Source of the DNA: Paraburkholderia dilworthii
Lineage (GTDB): Bacteria; Pseudomonadota; Gammaproteobacteria; Burkholderiales; Burkholderiaceae
DNA: 64,000 bases
NCBI RefSeq assembly: GCF_000472525.1
Contig: NZ_AWZT01000015.1
Span: forward strand, 82,220-146,219
Reading direction: 5' to 3'
Below the pieces are notes generated by a model that saw nothing but the letters and a program-made list of their open reading frames with translations, did no database searches and was not told where the DNA came from. A program made the translations under genes and the position numbers. Each line of letters opens with the position of its first letter. Positions within the stretch are counted from its first letter, which is position 1. This document shows, piece after piece, positions 7,832 to 17,199 of this stretch.

Positions 7832-9220
7832 CTAGATCGCTCGCCCCGCTTTGGCCGCGCCGAAGAACGCGTCGCCGCCTATCTGCCCGCCCTTTAGCAC
7901 TATCTCGAGTCCGTCACGCCGGGGCGACTTCGACAAGGCGCGGCACAGCGGCGCGCCTGGCGCAAGCCCGGCGATCACGCTGAGCGCGTCGATGCCGAGG
8001 CGGCTCGCAACTTCGCCGGAACTGTCGCCGCCAGCCACCACCACACGTTGCAGTTCGACGCAATCCAGCAACTGCCGCAGCACTTCGGCCAACGCCCCTC
8101 CAACGTTGCGTGCCGCATCGGTCCGGGGAAGTCCGGCATCGCGCGCGATGGCGTCGAATGTTTGGACGGCGGGATCGTCCGGGCCTTCCGCACTATGCAC
8201 GATCACGCTGTCACCGCGCCGGACGGCGGCGGCCGCGACCTCGACAGCGCGCTGGATTTCTCCGCTCGCCGTGCGCGCGTCGAGCGCACGCGGCAAGTCA
8301 AGGCGCACGACACAAAAACCGTTCGCGCGCGCCCACGCAATCTGGGTCGCCGTAACGGGCGAGCAACTGCCGCTGACGGCGGCGATTTGCCCGACCGGCT
8401 GTGCAATTGGCAGCGACGCGCGGGCGGGCAGCCAGCCACGGCTGCGCCAATACGCGGCGAGCGCATACTGCAGCCCCGACGACGACGCGCTGAACAGGCC
8501 CGCTCCGCGTTCTTCCCATACGAGCCGGCCTGCTTCGACGAGCGTCTCTTCGTCCAGCACGTCGATCATGACGACGGGCGATTCCGCCGCGTTCGCCGCG
8601 CCGAGTGTGCGCACGCGCGCCGCGCCCTTGCCGGCCCGCAGTTGCAGCATGTCGACGAGTTCTATGCGCCGCGTGGTCTGCCGGCCGAGATGAACCCGCA
8701 GGTCGGCCTCGTCCATCGGCGTGGCGGGATGGCGTGACATGGTCGGGTGACGGTCGAGCCGGTAGCCCACGCCATCCACGGCGGCGAAGAGATTGCCGAA
8801 CATCTGGTAGCGCTTCAGGCGCGGCGCGCCGATCACCATCGGCGACCAATGTCCCGGCATTGTCTTGACGCCGATGTCGATTGCCGCCCCAATCGAACCC
8901 AGCTCCGGCGACGAATCGAACGTCGAGCAAACTTTGTACTGGAGAAGCGGCGCGCCGAACGCGGCGAGGCTCGCGAACGCCGCAGGCAGCGCATCGCGCA
9001 TCCACGCCGGACTGCGCCCGCGCGACGAGCCCGCGAGTCCCACGCAGCGCACGTCGGGAAAACGCGTGAGCAGGTCCGGCGTCGGTGTATCGAGGCAGAG
9101 GACGGTCGGCACGCCGGCGGCGGTCATCGCCTCCATGGCGTCGGTCGAGCCGGTGAAATCGTCGCCGTAATAGGCGAGCAGCAGGCCGTCGTCCAGGCCG
9201 TCTTTCGCTCGTTCGGTCAT
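7832..9220 (-). CDS. oiaK: 3-oxo-isoapionate kinase (four-carbon acid sugar kinase family)
   Basis: A 462-residue DUF1537-type sugar acid kinase. The N-terminal substrate domain begins with LLLAYYGDDFTGSTDAMEA, including the family's DDFTG motif. The C-terminal nucleotide-binding domain has VVVAGGDSSGEVASRLGI and a closing VLKGGQIGG. I start it at the ATG at 9220. In the D-apiose pathway OiaK phosphorylates 3-oxo-isoapionate to its 4-phosphate using ATP. The assignment to this substrate comes from the neighbouring RuBisCO-like decarboxylase, ApnO, ApnL and ApsD genes. The stop of oiaX is 8 bp upstream, so the two are co-expressed. Confidence 0.87.
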   Translation of the reverse strand: MTERAKDGLDDGLLLAYYGDDFTGSTDAMEAMTAAGVPTVLCLDTPTPDLLTRFPDVRCVGLAGSSRGRSPAWMRDALPAAFASLAAFGAPLLQYKVCSTFDSSPELGSIGAAIDIGVKTMPGHWSPMVIGAPRLKRYQMFGNLFAAVDGVGYRLDRHPTMSRHPATPMDEADLRVHLGRQTTRRIELVDMLQLRAGKGAARVRTLGAANAAESPVVMIDVLDEETLVEAGRLVWEERGAGLFSASSSGLQYALAAYWRSRGWLPARASLPIAQPVGQIAAVSGSCSPVTATQIAWARANGFCVVRLDLPRALDARTASGEIQRAVEVAAAAVRRGDSVIVHSAEGPDDPAVQTFDAIARDAGLPRTDAARNVGGALAEVLRQLLDCVELQRVVVAGGDSSGEVASRLGIDALSVIAGLAPGAPLCRALSKSPRRDGLEIVLKGGQIGGDAFFGAAKAGRAI

Positions 9221-9228
9221 GGCCGCGC

Positions 9229-10473
9229 TCACTTCCAGAAGCCGAGCGCCGCGCGAAGCGAAGCGTGGCGTTCGGCGTGACGTTCGAGCGGCACGCCTTC
9301 GATGGCCGCGACCCACGCCTCGCGCAACGCCTCGACGCCCGCCGCGACGCCTTGCGGATGTCCGAAAATTCCGCCGCCCGCCGTATGAATCAGATCGGCG
9401 CAGCCGATCGCCGCATAGGTATCGGCGGCCTGCAGGCCGGTCTGGCCCGAACTGAACACGGGCATCGCGGTCATCGGCGCCTCCTGCATCACGGGCGCGA
9501 GCACCGCGCGCGCTGACGTGATGACGCTCTCGTCCGATTCGCTGAACTTGTTACGCAAGCCGTTCACGTGCATGTGGTCCGCGCCCGCGAGCCGCCACAG
9601 CATTTGCCACGGCGCATAGTCCCAGCCCAGTTCCGGACTGCGCGTCAGATAACCCCAGCCCGCGCGGTGCGCGTGAATCGGCAATTGCGAGTGGCGCCGC
9701 AGTTCATGCAGCCCGACGAGACCGACCGAATTGAGCACCGCCATCACACACGTGCCGCCCTGCGCGAGCACGAGATCGTGACGCCGGCGCATCTGATCGA
9801 GATTCCCCGTGACGTTAAAGGCGACCATCACCTTCTTGCCGGTGCGCTCGGCGTGCCCGTTCACGACGCGCATCACCGCTTTCACGCGCTCGTCGAATGG
9901 GCAATGCGAACCGTCGGCCTGCAGTTCGTCGTCCTTGACGAAGTCGATGCCACCCTCGACGAGTTCGCGCACCTGCTGCGCCGTTTCCTCCGGCGACAAA
10001 CCCACGCTCGGCTTGATGATCGTGCCGATCAGCGGACCGTGCGAGACGCCGCTCAGACGCCGCGTGCCTTCGATGCCGAAGGCCGGTCCGGGATAAGCGG
10101 CGGCGAACGACGGCGGCAGCCGCAAGCCGGTCAGCCGCAGTCCCGACACCTGACGCAACTCGAACAGATTGCCCGCGATGGTCGACATCAGATTCGGCAG
10201 TGATGGCCCGAAGTTCTCGATCGGCCATGACAGTTCGAGCGTGCATCGCGTGTAACGGTTCGACGGCATGCCGCCCGCGAGACTCGCCCGCTCCACCGTT
10301 TCCAGAATGTCCAGCCGCTCGACCCGCGCGCCCGAGCGCGCCTTGAGTTCGGGCGTTTCCGTGGGCAGCGCGACGAAGGTGCCGCTCGACTGCTCCCCGG
10401 CGATGGTGTCGGCGGCGCGCGCCGGATCATCGCCCGTTTCGAGCCAGTAGGTCGCGTAAATCCGTTCGCTCAC
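9229..10473 (-). CDS. oiaX: RuBisCO-like 3-oxo-isoapionate-4-phosphate decarboxylase
   Basis: A 414-residue RuBisCO-like protein. RuBisCO active-site landmarks are present: IIKPSVGL (catalytic Lys region) and GGIDFVKDDELQ (the metal-binding KxDE segment), plus a C-terminal TAGGGIFGHP phosphate-binding loop. In the D-apiose route this subgroup decarboxylates 3-oxo-isoapionate 4-phosphate to L-erythrulose 1-phosphate and CO2 instead of fixing CO2. I place the start at the GTG at 10473, preceded by a GAGGA ribosome binding site about 8 bp away; a longer frame to 10626 adds 51 residues unlike the family. It lies between oiaK and apnO. Confidence 0.88.
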   Translation of the reverse strand: MSERIYATYWLETGDDPARAADTIAGEQSSGTFVALPTETPELKARSGARVERLDILETVERASLAGGMPSNRYTRCTLELSWPIENFGPSLPNLMSTIAGNLFELRQVSGLRLTGLRLPPSFAAAYPGPAFGIEGTRRLSGVSHGPLIGTIIKPSVGLSPEETAQQVRELVEGGIDFVKDDELQADGSHCPFDERVKAVMRVVNGHAERTGKKVMVAFNVTGNLDQMRRRHDLVLAQGGTCVMAVLNSVGLVGLHELRRHSQLPIHAHRAGWGYLTRSPELGWDYAPWQMLWRLAGADHMHVNGLRNKFSESDESVITSARAVLAPVMQEAPMTAMPVFSSGQTGLQAADTYAAIGCADLIHTAGGGIFGHPQGVAAGVEALREAWVAAIEGVPLERHAERHASLRAALGFWK

Positions 10474-10516
10474 AAATGCAATCCTCGTTGAAGTCGACAG
10501 GGAACAGCCGCGCGCC

Positions 10517-11347
10517 TCAGGTAATGCGGCGAATGCTTTCGGCAATTTCTTCGCGCTCGAACACGCCTTTCCAGTCGTCGCGCATGAGGCGCGGTTTGCC
10601 GAACTCGATGGCCTTGTTGCAGGCATCGGAGAATGCGCCGGGAATCTCGTTGAAGATCACCGCGCTCAGAATGTTCATGTGTCCGAGCAGGAAATCGCGG
10701 GCGGCCTCTTTCGGCACGCCGCGTTTCACCGTTTCGTCCATGGCTTCGCGCATCACGTAGAGCAAGGTCGCGCAGATGGTCTCGGACAGACCGGGTTCGA
10801 GCAGCGCCATCTGGTCCACGCTCAGCCGGTACGAACGCAGAATCGGCTGATAGATCGTCTTGGCAACGTCTTCGCCGAGATCGAATGCCGATTCGGGGCC
10901 TTGCATCAACGCGCTCGTGATCGACTGCTTCGCATACGCACCGCCGAAGAAATCGCGCCGCGCTTGCGGATCGGACTCGTCGTTGAAAATCAGCGGATGG
11001 CACGGGTGCGCGACGAAATACGTGAGATCGGGCCGCTCCGGCAAATGGCCCGCGAACGGCGCGGCGGCGTCGAGCGTCATCACCATCGTGCCCGCGGGCA
11101 GCTTTGGCGCGATCTCGTGACTCAGCTTGCCGATCAGCGTGTCGGGCACGGCCAGAATGACGACCTGCGCGCCGTCGATTGCGGCATCCATCGACACGCA
11201 GTCCACGTCGAGTTCGTCTTTCAGACGCTGACGGCCCGCATCGCTGACCTCGACGTGCGCCACGCGGTAATCGGATTTCTTCAGGTTGCTGCTCAAGCGG
11301 AAGCCCATTTTTCCGCCCGCGCCGATCAGTGCGATTTTCTCTTTCAT
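10517..11347 (-). CDS. apnO: D-apionate oxidoisomerase
   Basis: A 276-residue NAD(P)-binding protein with an N-terminal Rossmann motif (IALIGAGGKMGFRLS) and an all-helical C-terminal domain of the 6-phosphogluconate dehydrogenase type. A conserved-looking FVAHPCHPLIF sits between the two. The start ATG has a good AAGGAG site 8 bp upstream. In the published D-apiose pathway the oxidoisomerase ApnO converts D-apionate to 3-oxo-isoapionate. The gene lies between oiaX and the MFS transporter in the operon; the specific name rests on this context and on the family resemblance. Confidence 0.82.
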   Translation of the reverse strand: MKEKIALIGAGGKMGFRLSSNLKKSDYRVAHVEVSDAGRQRLKDELDVDCVSMDAAIDGAQVVILAVPDTLIGKLSHEIAPKLPAGTMVMTLDAAAPFAGHLPERPDLTYFVAHPCHPLIFNDESDPQARRDFFGGAYAKQSITSALMQGPESAFDLGEDVAKTIYQPILRSYRLSVDQMALLEPGLSETICATLLYVMREAMDETVKRGVPKEAARDFLLGHMNILSAVIFNEIPGAFSDACNKAIEFGKPRLMRDDWKGVFEREEIAESIRRIT

Positions 11348-11384
11348 CGTCCTACTCCTTGAAGGGTTCGGTGTTGCTTCGATT

Positions 11385-11413
11385 CGGTTCAGTTCCGGTT
11401 CCGGTTCCGGTTC
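11385..11413. repeat. CGGTTC hexamer tandem repeat between apnO and the MFS gene
   Basis: Three perfect adjacent copies of CGGTTC (11396-11413) follow a fourth copy at 11385-11390 after a 5-bp interruption. The array lies in the short spacer between the MFS transporter stop and the apnO start. It could vary by slippage and change the spacing, but no function is shown. Confidence 0.7.
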
Positions 11414-11430
11414 GGTGTCTCGTGCGCCTT

Positions 11431-12804
11431 TTAACCAGCGTGCGGGTCCAGCGCTGCAGAAGCGTGCTTATCGGACGCCCGCGGATTGCGCTCGCCGCAG
11501 AACGCAAAGGCCAGCACCGCGCTCAACAACATGAATGCGCCGACGACGAACATCGGCGCCTGATAGGAGCCTGTCGCATCCTTCATCGCGCCCGTGACAT
11601 ATGGCGCGACGAAGCCCGCGAGATTGCCGACCGTGTTGATCAACGCGATGCCTGCCGCAGCCGCCGCGCCTGAGAGAAAACGCGCCGGCAGCGCCCAGAA
11701 GTTGGGCAGCGCGGAGAAGATCGCGCAGGCCGTCACGGCGATCACCGCGATGCTCGTCGACGGCGACTTCATGAAGAGAGCGAGCGGAATGCTCAGTGCG
11801 CCGATCAATGCGGGGATGCCGATGTGCCAGTTGCGCACGCCGTGCTTCGTCGCGTTGCGGCTCCAGAGAAACAGCGCGATGGCGGCGGGCAAGTACGGAA
11901 TCGCCGTGATCAGCCCTTTCTGGAACACATTGAAGTGCGTGCCGAACCGGCCTTCGAAACCGCCGATGATGGTCGGCAGAAAGAATGCGAGTGCATAGAG
12001 GCCATAGATCAGGCCGAAGTACATGAGCGCGAACATCCACACCCGGCCGCTCACGAGCGCGGCGCCCGCATTGTGACGGTGCGTCGCCCCACTCGCCTCG
12101 CGCAGACGCTGCTCGGCTTCGAGCTCGCTGGTCAGCCATTCCTGTTCGGCTGAAGTGAGCCAGCGCGCTTGCGACGGTTTGTCGGTCAGATAGAACCACG
12201 CCACGAAACCGATGACGATGGCGGGCAGCGCAACGCCGAGGAACATCACGCGCCAGCCCGCCAGGCCGAAGAACCCGTGCGCGCCGATCAGCAGCGCCGC
12301 GAACGGCGCGCCGATGACAATGGTGAGCGGCTGCGCCAGATAAAACAGCGCGAGGATATAGCTGCGATGACGCTCCGGCACCCACGTGCTAAGAAATAAA
12401 ATCGCGCCGGGAAAGAAGCCCGCTTCCGCGACGCCCAGCAGAAAGCGCAACGTGTAGAGCCCCGGCACGCTGCTCACCCAGGTGAACAGCAACGCGACGA
12501 TCCCCCACGTCACCATGATCCGGGCGAGCCAGCGGCGCGCGCCGAACTTATGCAACGCCAGGTTGCTGGGCACTTCCAGAAAGATATATCCGATGAAGAA
12601 CACGCCTGCCGCAAAGCCGAACTGTGCAGCGTCGAGTCCGAGATCCTTCGTCATGCCGTTGGGACCGGCGAACGAGATGGCGGTGCGGTCCAGAAAATTG
12701 ATAAAGAACATCAACGCCACGAAGGGCACGAGCCGCATCGACACTTTCCGTATGGTGGAGCGCTCCAGCTCGTTCGACTGAGCCATTGGCATTGCAGTGC
12801 GCAT
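11431..12804 (-). CDS. MFS transporter (ACS family), probable apionate/sugar acid permease
   Basis: A 457-residue major facilitator with about 12 hydrophobic segments. The ACS-family (anion:cation symporter) N-terminal helix contains VALMFFINFLDRTAISFAGP, and loop 2-3 motifs are present (GARRWLARIMV). I start it at the ATG at 12804, which has GGAG 6 bp upstream. It lies between apnL and apnO inside the apiose operon, behind its own putative GntR site (12847-12865). The family usually carries sugar acids, so apionate or a related acid is likely (inference), complementing the ABC importer for the free sugar. Confidence 0.82.
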   Translation of the reverse strand: MRTAMPMAQSNELERSTIRKVSMRLVPFVALMFFINFLDRTAISFAGPNGMTKDLGLDAAQFGFAAGVFFIGYIFLEVPSNLALHKFGARRWLARIMVTWGIVALLFTWVSSVPGLYTLRFLLGVAEAGFFPGAILFLSTWVPERHRSYILALFYLAQPLTIVIGAPFAALLIGAHGFFGLAGWRVMFLGVALPAIVIGFVAWFYLTDKPSQARWLTSAEQEWLTSELEAEQRLREASGATHRHNAGAALVSGRVWMFALMYFGLIYGLYALAFFLPTIIGGFEGRFGTHFNVFQKGLITAIPYLPAAIALFLWSRNATKHGVRNWHIGIPALIGALSIPLALFMKSPSTSIAVIAVTACAIFSALPNFWALPARFLSGAAAAAGIALINTVGNLAGFVAPYVTGAMKDATGSYQAPMFVVGAFMLLSAVLAFAFCGERNPRASDKHASAALDPHAG

Positions 12805-12846
12805 TGCGTTCTCCGAGGGAACTCGCAGATCACACATGTGATGTGC

Positions 12847-12865
12847 TGGTGTGATGAGTAGACCA
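12847..12865 (+). promoter_or_regulatory. Putative GntR operator, site 2 (upstream of the MFS gene)
   Basis: TGGTGTGATGAGTAGACCA is identical to the first 11 bases of site 1 and keeps the closing ACCA, giving a TGGT/ACCA inverted repeat with the same 19-bp length. It lies 42 bp before the MFS start codon in the only sizeable gap of the catabolic half of the operon, so an internal promoter is likely. Confidence 0.55.
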
Positions 12866-12940
12866 CGATGATTAAAAGATAGGCACTGGGTTAACTACCG
12901 ATCCGTGGAGACGGCAATCACCCGTTGCTATACGGCCCGG

Positions 12941-14947
12941 TCAACTACCTGTATTCGCGAGTACATGTACGACGCCGAACGGTAGAAGCGTCACGGGCCG
13001 TGCGACCGAGAACGGCGTGTAGACCAGCGCGTCGGCGGCTATCGTGCACGGCACGGACTCTTCGTCGAGAAACGCCGCTTTCAAGCCGTCCTCCGAACCC
13101 TCCGGTCCGATCAAATCAAGCTTGAGCGTCTGCGCGACAGGCGTTGTGTTCGCAAGCAGCACGTGCAAGTTGCCGCGCGCGGCGCGCGCCGCTATGCACA
13201 CGACCTCGCCTGCGTGCCCGGCGTCGCAATGCAGACGCGCGGCGCCGGCCATTCGTGCAAGCGCTTTTGCAATATGGAATATTGGATAGCGGCGAGCACC
13301 CGCTCCGATGTCGGCGAGCCCTCGCGCGCCCGTCAGCGCGCCCAAGGTCAGTGTGTCGAGCCGCGCGCCCGCCAGCGCCGCCGCATAACCCGCAAGCCAC
13401 GCCGCTCCGAACAGGGCCGCTTGCCGTGGATCGGAGCCCGCCATGGCAATACGCTCGCCGTGAGGATTCGGCATCACGCGCGAACCGTATGGGTTCTGTC
13501 GCATGCCGATCGACACCGGTCCGATTGCGTATGGCCGTGGGCCGACCAGTGCGCGGCACGAGCGCGTGATGTGAGGAATCGCTTCGAGGGTCTGCATGAC
13601 GCTGACATCGTCGGCGGCATGGACGATCGGGCACGTCGCATGAGTGACCCAATCGACGAGTTCGAGCGGCGGACGCTTGCGATTGAGTTCGGTGAAATAG
13701 CTCAGCGCGCCGCCGCCGATCCGCACGCCCGGCAATGCTCGGCGAGCTTCGCGATACACATCGTCGAGAGCGGGACACGGCGGACTGACGCTACCCGGCG
13801 GATTCGATTGCCGATGCACCGCCGGACTCACCACGACGCCGTTCAGCATGAGCCGCGCAGACGCAATCTGCGCAGCAAGCGTTTGCAGTTCAACGCGCGG
13901 CGCGTCGACACCGGGCAGCGCATATTCGAGCACGGCGGGCAAGCCGCTTTGCCGTTGCAACGCCGCGAAGCGTTCGAGTTCATGCAGGCCATGACCCGCT
14001 GTCGGGTCGAAGCTGAAAGTCAGTTGCTGCGGCGACAGTTCGGCAAGAAGCGCAAGCTGCGTCAGTGCGTCAGGGGTTTCGTCGACGGCGATCGCCACGC
14101 CGAGCATCGGCATCGTTTCGTCTGTGGGCGCATTGAGTTCGATCGAAAGCGCTCGAACAGCGTCCGCGGATTGGCACGGCGCGGCGTGTAACTCGCTGCC
14201 GCGCGTTTTCTCTTCGAAGTCTTCAATGTTTTCAGCGTTCTGAACGTCGTCAACGCTTAAGGTCACACTCTGTTCGAGCGCCGCGCCTGCTTGCAACGTG
14301 TAAGGCCAAGGCCATTCGAGCGGTCGGGAATACGTTTTGAACGACGCGTCCGACCAGTTGCGCTGATCTTCCATCTCGAACACGTCGCCCGCGAATTCGC
14401 AACGCACGGTGAGATGTGAAGACAGATCGTGCTCGATGGCACGAATGTCCTTGAACGGCTGCCACGGATCGATCGATACCGGGAACGCCGCGCTTTCCAC
14501 CGTTCCGTCGCTGTGTTCGACACGTGCGGGCGCACCGGCCACGCCATCGATCGGATGCAGCACGCAAAAGCCGCAACGCGCGGTCAGGAACTCGCCGTGC
14601 GTCGTAACGCTCGCCCGGGCCGTCAACGCGCCGCCGGCAGTGCAATCGACGGACAGCGCATAGCTCAGTGACTGTCCGTCAGAGTTCTCGCAATGCGCCC
14701 GGTACGAGACCCGAAACCCGTCTTCCGATTCGTCGATCTCGGTGCCTTTGAGCTCGGGCCGGCACGTACCCCAATCCTTGTCACGCACGAGGAACGCGAG
14801 CGCGCGAATCACCTCGGCGTCGCGAAAGCGGATGTCGCTCAATGCGCCGTCGGCAAGCGATGCCGACCACGGTCCCGCCGACAGCTGCCGCGCCTGCGGC
14901 ACGGCTTGCGCGGTGCCGTAATACAGCCGCGCGAGTTCCGGGCTCAT
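12941..14947 (-). CDS. apnL: D-apionate lactonase
   Basis: A 668-residue protein with no simple catalytic signature that I can point to. A beta-rich N-terminal half is followed by a TIM-barrel-like region (LSYFTELNRKRPP, then THATCPIVHAADDVSVMQTL) resembling glycoside-hydrolase-type barrels. Size and position match ApnL, which hydrolyses D-apionolactone to D-apionate. Its start overlaps the apsD stop by 4 bp (ATGA), so dehydrogenase and lactonase are coupled. The functional name depends largely on the surrounding pathway genes. Confidence 0.78.
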   Translation of the reverse strand: MSPELARLYYGTAQAVPQARQLSAGPWSASLADGALSDIRFRDAEVIRALAFLVRDKDWGTCRPELKGTEIDESEDGFRVSYRAHCENSDGQSLSYALSVDCTAGGALTARASVTTHGEFLTARCGFCVLHPIDGVAGAPARVEHSDGTVESAAFPVSIDPWQPFKDIRAIEHDLSSHLTVRCEFAGDVFEMEDQRNWSDASFKTYSRPLEWPWPYTLQAGAALEQSVTLSVDDVQNAENIEDFEEKTRGSELHAAPCQSADAVRALSIELNAPTDETMPMLGVAIAVDETPDALTQLALLAELSPQQLTFSFDPTAGHGLHELERFAALQRQSGLPAVLEYALPGVDAPRVELQTLAAQIASARLMLNGVVVSPAVHRQSNPPGSVSPPCPALDDVYREARRALPGVRIGGGALSYFTELNRKRPPLELVDWVTHATCPIVHAADDVSVMQTLEAIPHITRSCRALVGPRPYAIGPVSIGMRQNPYGSRVMPNPHGERIAMAGSDPRQAALFGAAWLAGYAAALAGARLDTLTLGALTGARGLADIGAGARRYPIFHIAKALARMAGAARLHCDAGHAGEVVCIAARAARGNLHVLLANTTPVAQTLKLDLIGPEGSEDGLKAAFLDEESVPCTIAADALVYTPFSVARPVTLLPFGVVHVLANTGS

Positions 14948-16053
14948 CGCTCCACCACTTCGCGCTCGCCCAGTGCGGCCGCGTTGCGTTCCACTTCGGA
15001 CATGTGAACGCTTCGGCCTTCGCGCGCGGACAGATACGTCGCCTCGACGAGTGCAAGCGTGCGCAGATTATCGCGTCCGCTCGTCGCTGGCTCAGCCCCA
15101 CGGCGCAGGCAGTCGATCCAATGTTTCTGTATGTCGAGCACGCTATGCTGGATGGCTTCCCACGGCGAACTTGCCCAGGTGAGCGCGGGCGGCGCCGCGT
15201 CGCGCGTCTCGGTTCCGGCCGCCGTGTGAATCTGCAAGCGATAGTCAGCGAGAAGCCGCAACGTGCCTTCCGAACCGTCCACTTCGACTAGCGTCTGTGG
15301 AAAAAGCTCGTGCGGCAACCGCGTCGCGTAACTGCAATCCACCACGCTGCTCACTCCGTTTTCATGGCTGAGCAGGATGGTCGCGACATCCTCGCCGCGA
15401 ATGGTCGGATTCACTCGGGCGATGTTCGCACTCAGACGCGACACGTCGCCAAATAGAAAGCGCGCGATGTCGAGAACGTGAATGCCGAGGTCTTCGACAA
15501 TGAAGCGCTCGTTCTGCGCCAGATACGGCTGCCCACTGAACACGTCGAAGGCGGAGCGAAACGACACGCGTCCCCAGAACAGTTTGCCGATGGCCCCTTC
15601 GCGTAGCGCCGCACCGGCCGCCTGAAGCGCGTTTTGCCAGCGGAAGTTCTCGTGCACCATCAGCGGTACGCGGGCTTCGCGACAGGCATCGACCATCGCG
15701 CGGGCATCGTCGAGTGTCGGCGCAAACGGCTTCTGGCAGATCGCCGCCACGCGCGCGAAAGCCGCCATCTCGACGAGCGCGCGATGACTCGCCGCCGTCG
15801 TCGCAATGTCCACGAAATCGAGGCGCTCCGCTTGCAGCATCGTAGCGGCGTCCGTGTAGAGCCGCACTATGCCGAATTCGCGCCCCGCTGCCCGAAGGCG
15901 TGCTTCATCGGCATCGCACAACGCAACGATCCGTGCGCCCTCCACCTCGCGCCACGCATGCAGGTGATTGCGCGCGAAAAAACCGCAACCGATCAACGCG
16001 CCGTCGAACGTGCGCTGACCGCTTCGGGGTTGCTGCATATCGGATGCGCTCAT
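14944..16053 (-). CDS. apsD: D-apiose dehydrogenase (Gfo/Idh/MocA family)
   Basis: A 369-residue Gfo/Idh/MocA oxidoreductase. The N-terminal Rossmann domain reads ALIGCGFFARNHLHAW, and the second conserved block carries AICQKPFAPT, where the usual EKP is QKP. The C-terminal domain is the typical open beta-sheet with DLGIHVLDIARFLFGD. In this pathway the enzyme oxidises D-apiose to D-apionolactone with NAD. It overlaps apnL by 4 bp and is 3 bp downstream of the sugar ABC permease stop, linking import with the first reaction. Confidence 0.83.
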   Translation of the reverse strand: MSASDMQQPRSGQRTFDGALIGCGFFARNHLHAWREVEGARIVALCDADEARLRAAGREFGIVRLYTDAATMLQAERLDFVDIATTAASHRALVEMAAFARVAAICQKPFAPTLDDARAMVDACREARVPLMVHENFRWQNALQAAGAALREGAIGKLFWGRVSFRSAFDVFSGQPYLAQNERFIVEDLGIHVLDIARFLFGDVSRLSANIARVNPTIRGEDVATILLSHENGVSSVVDCSYATRLPHELFPQTLVEVDGSEGTLRLLADYRLQIHTAAGTETRDAAPPALTWASSPWEAIQHSVLDIQKHWIDCLRRGAEPATSGRDNLRTLALVEATYLSAREGRSVHMSEVERNAAALGEREVVER

Positions 16054-16056
16054 CGC

Positions 16057-17124
16057 TCAGGCTCCGGTTGCGGCCTGCTTCTGCAACGCAAAGCGTTGCT
16101 GCACGCGGCGCTGGATCTGATCGACGACGACCGCGGCCACGATCACCACGCCCTTGATCACGGTCTGCCAGAACGCGCTCACGCCCATCATCACTAAGCC
16201 GTCCGACAGAATACCGATCACGAACGCGCCGATGATGGTGCCGCCGATCTTGCCGCGCCCGCCCGACATCGACGTGCCGCCGAGCACCGCCGCGGCGATG
16301 GCGTTCAGTTCGAAGGTTTCGCCGCTCATCGGATGGGACGCTACGAGTTCCGATGAAATGATCAGCCCGACGATCGCCGCACACAGTCCCGAGAACATGT
16401 AGACGAACATCTTCACGCGATTCACGCGCACGCCGGACAACTGCGCGGCTCGCTCGTTGCTGCCGATCGCATAGATCTGCCGCCCGAGCGGCGTGCGGCC
16501 GGCGATGTACGCCGCCACGATGCCGACCACGATCAGCAGCCAGATGGTGAGCGGCACGCCGAGAATCGTCGCGCCGCCGAGCGTCGGAAAGCCGGTGGTG
16601 CCGTAATCGGGATTGCCCGTGAGATTCGGGAAAGTTTCACCGCCCGAGGACAGCAATGCCGCGCCGCGCGCGATATACAACGTGCCCAGCGTCGCGATGA
16701 ACGGCGCGACGTTCAGGCGCGTGATGAGCAGTCCGTTGATCGCGCCGACGGCCACGCCCGAGAGCAATGCGACCACGATCACTTCGGGCACGCTCAGATA
16801 CAGCGTGTATGTATCGCCGAGCGGAATGCCGTGCAGGATCAGACCGCCCGCGACCATGCCCGATAATCCGACGATCGACCCGACAGAAAGATCGATGCCG
16901 CCTGCAACGATCACGAACGTCATGCCGATAGCGAGAAACGCGTTCAACGCAACGTGGCGCGACATGATGAGCAGGTTTTCAATGCTCAAAAAGTTGTGCG
17001 CCGCGAACGAGAAAAAGATCGCAACCGCAAACAGCGCAATGAAGGTGCGCAATTTGAGCAGCAACAGAAGCGGCGCCTCGCCGATACTCGCTCCCGGGGC
17101 CGCGCCTTTGATCGCCATCGTCAT
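16057..17124 (-). CDS. Sugar ABC transporter permease (RbsC-like)
   Basis: A 355-residue inner-membrane protein with 8-10 hydrophobic helices. It carries the BPD_transp_2 signature of ribose/xylose-type permeases near the C-terminus (AAVLGGTSMSGGRGKIGGT) and an early GGIDLSVGSIVGL. It stands between the ATPase gene and apsD. With the RbsA-like ATPase and RbsB-like binding protein it forms an importer that probably brings in D-apiose. Confidence 0.9.
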   Translation of the reverse strand: MTMAIKGAAPGASIGEAPLLLLLKLRTFIALFAVAIFFSFAAHNFLSIENLLIMSRHVALNAFLAIGMTFVIVAGGIDLSVGSIVGLSGMVAGGLILHGIPLGDTYTLYLSVPEVIVVALLSGVAVGAINGLLITRLNVAPFIATLGTLYIARGAALLSSGGETFPNLTGNPDYGTTGFPTLGGATILGVPLTIWLLIVVGIVAAYIAGRTPLGRQIYAIGSNERAAQLSGVRVNRVKMFVYMFSGLCAAIVGLIISSELVASHPMSGETFELNAIAAAVLGGTSMSGGRGKIGGTIIGAFVIGILSDGLVMMGVSAFWQTVIKGVVIVAAVVVDQIQRRVQQRFALQKQAATGA

Positions 17125-17140
17125 GGATAGTCTCCGCAGT

Positions 17141-17190
17141 AGTGCTGCTATGTGCTGCTACATGCTGCCGTGTGTGCTGCTATGCCGCTA
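17141..17190. repeat. Imperfect 10-bp repeats in the ATPase-permease spacer
   Basis: Decamers AGTGCTGCTA, TGTGCTGCTA, CATGCTGCCG and TGTGCTGCTA follow each other, ending in a degenerate TGCCGCTA. The array fills most of the 75-bp gap between the ATPase stop and the permease start. No coding or operator role is evident. Confidence 0.65.
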
Positions 17191-17199
17191 CACGCGACG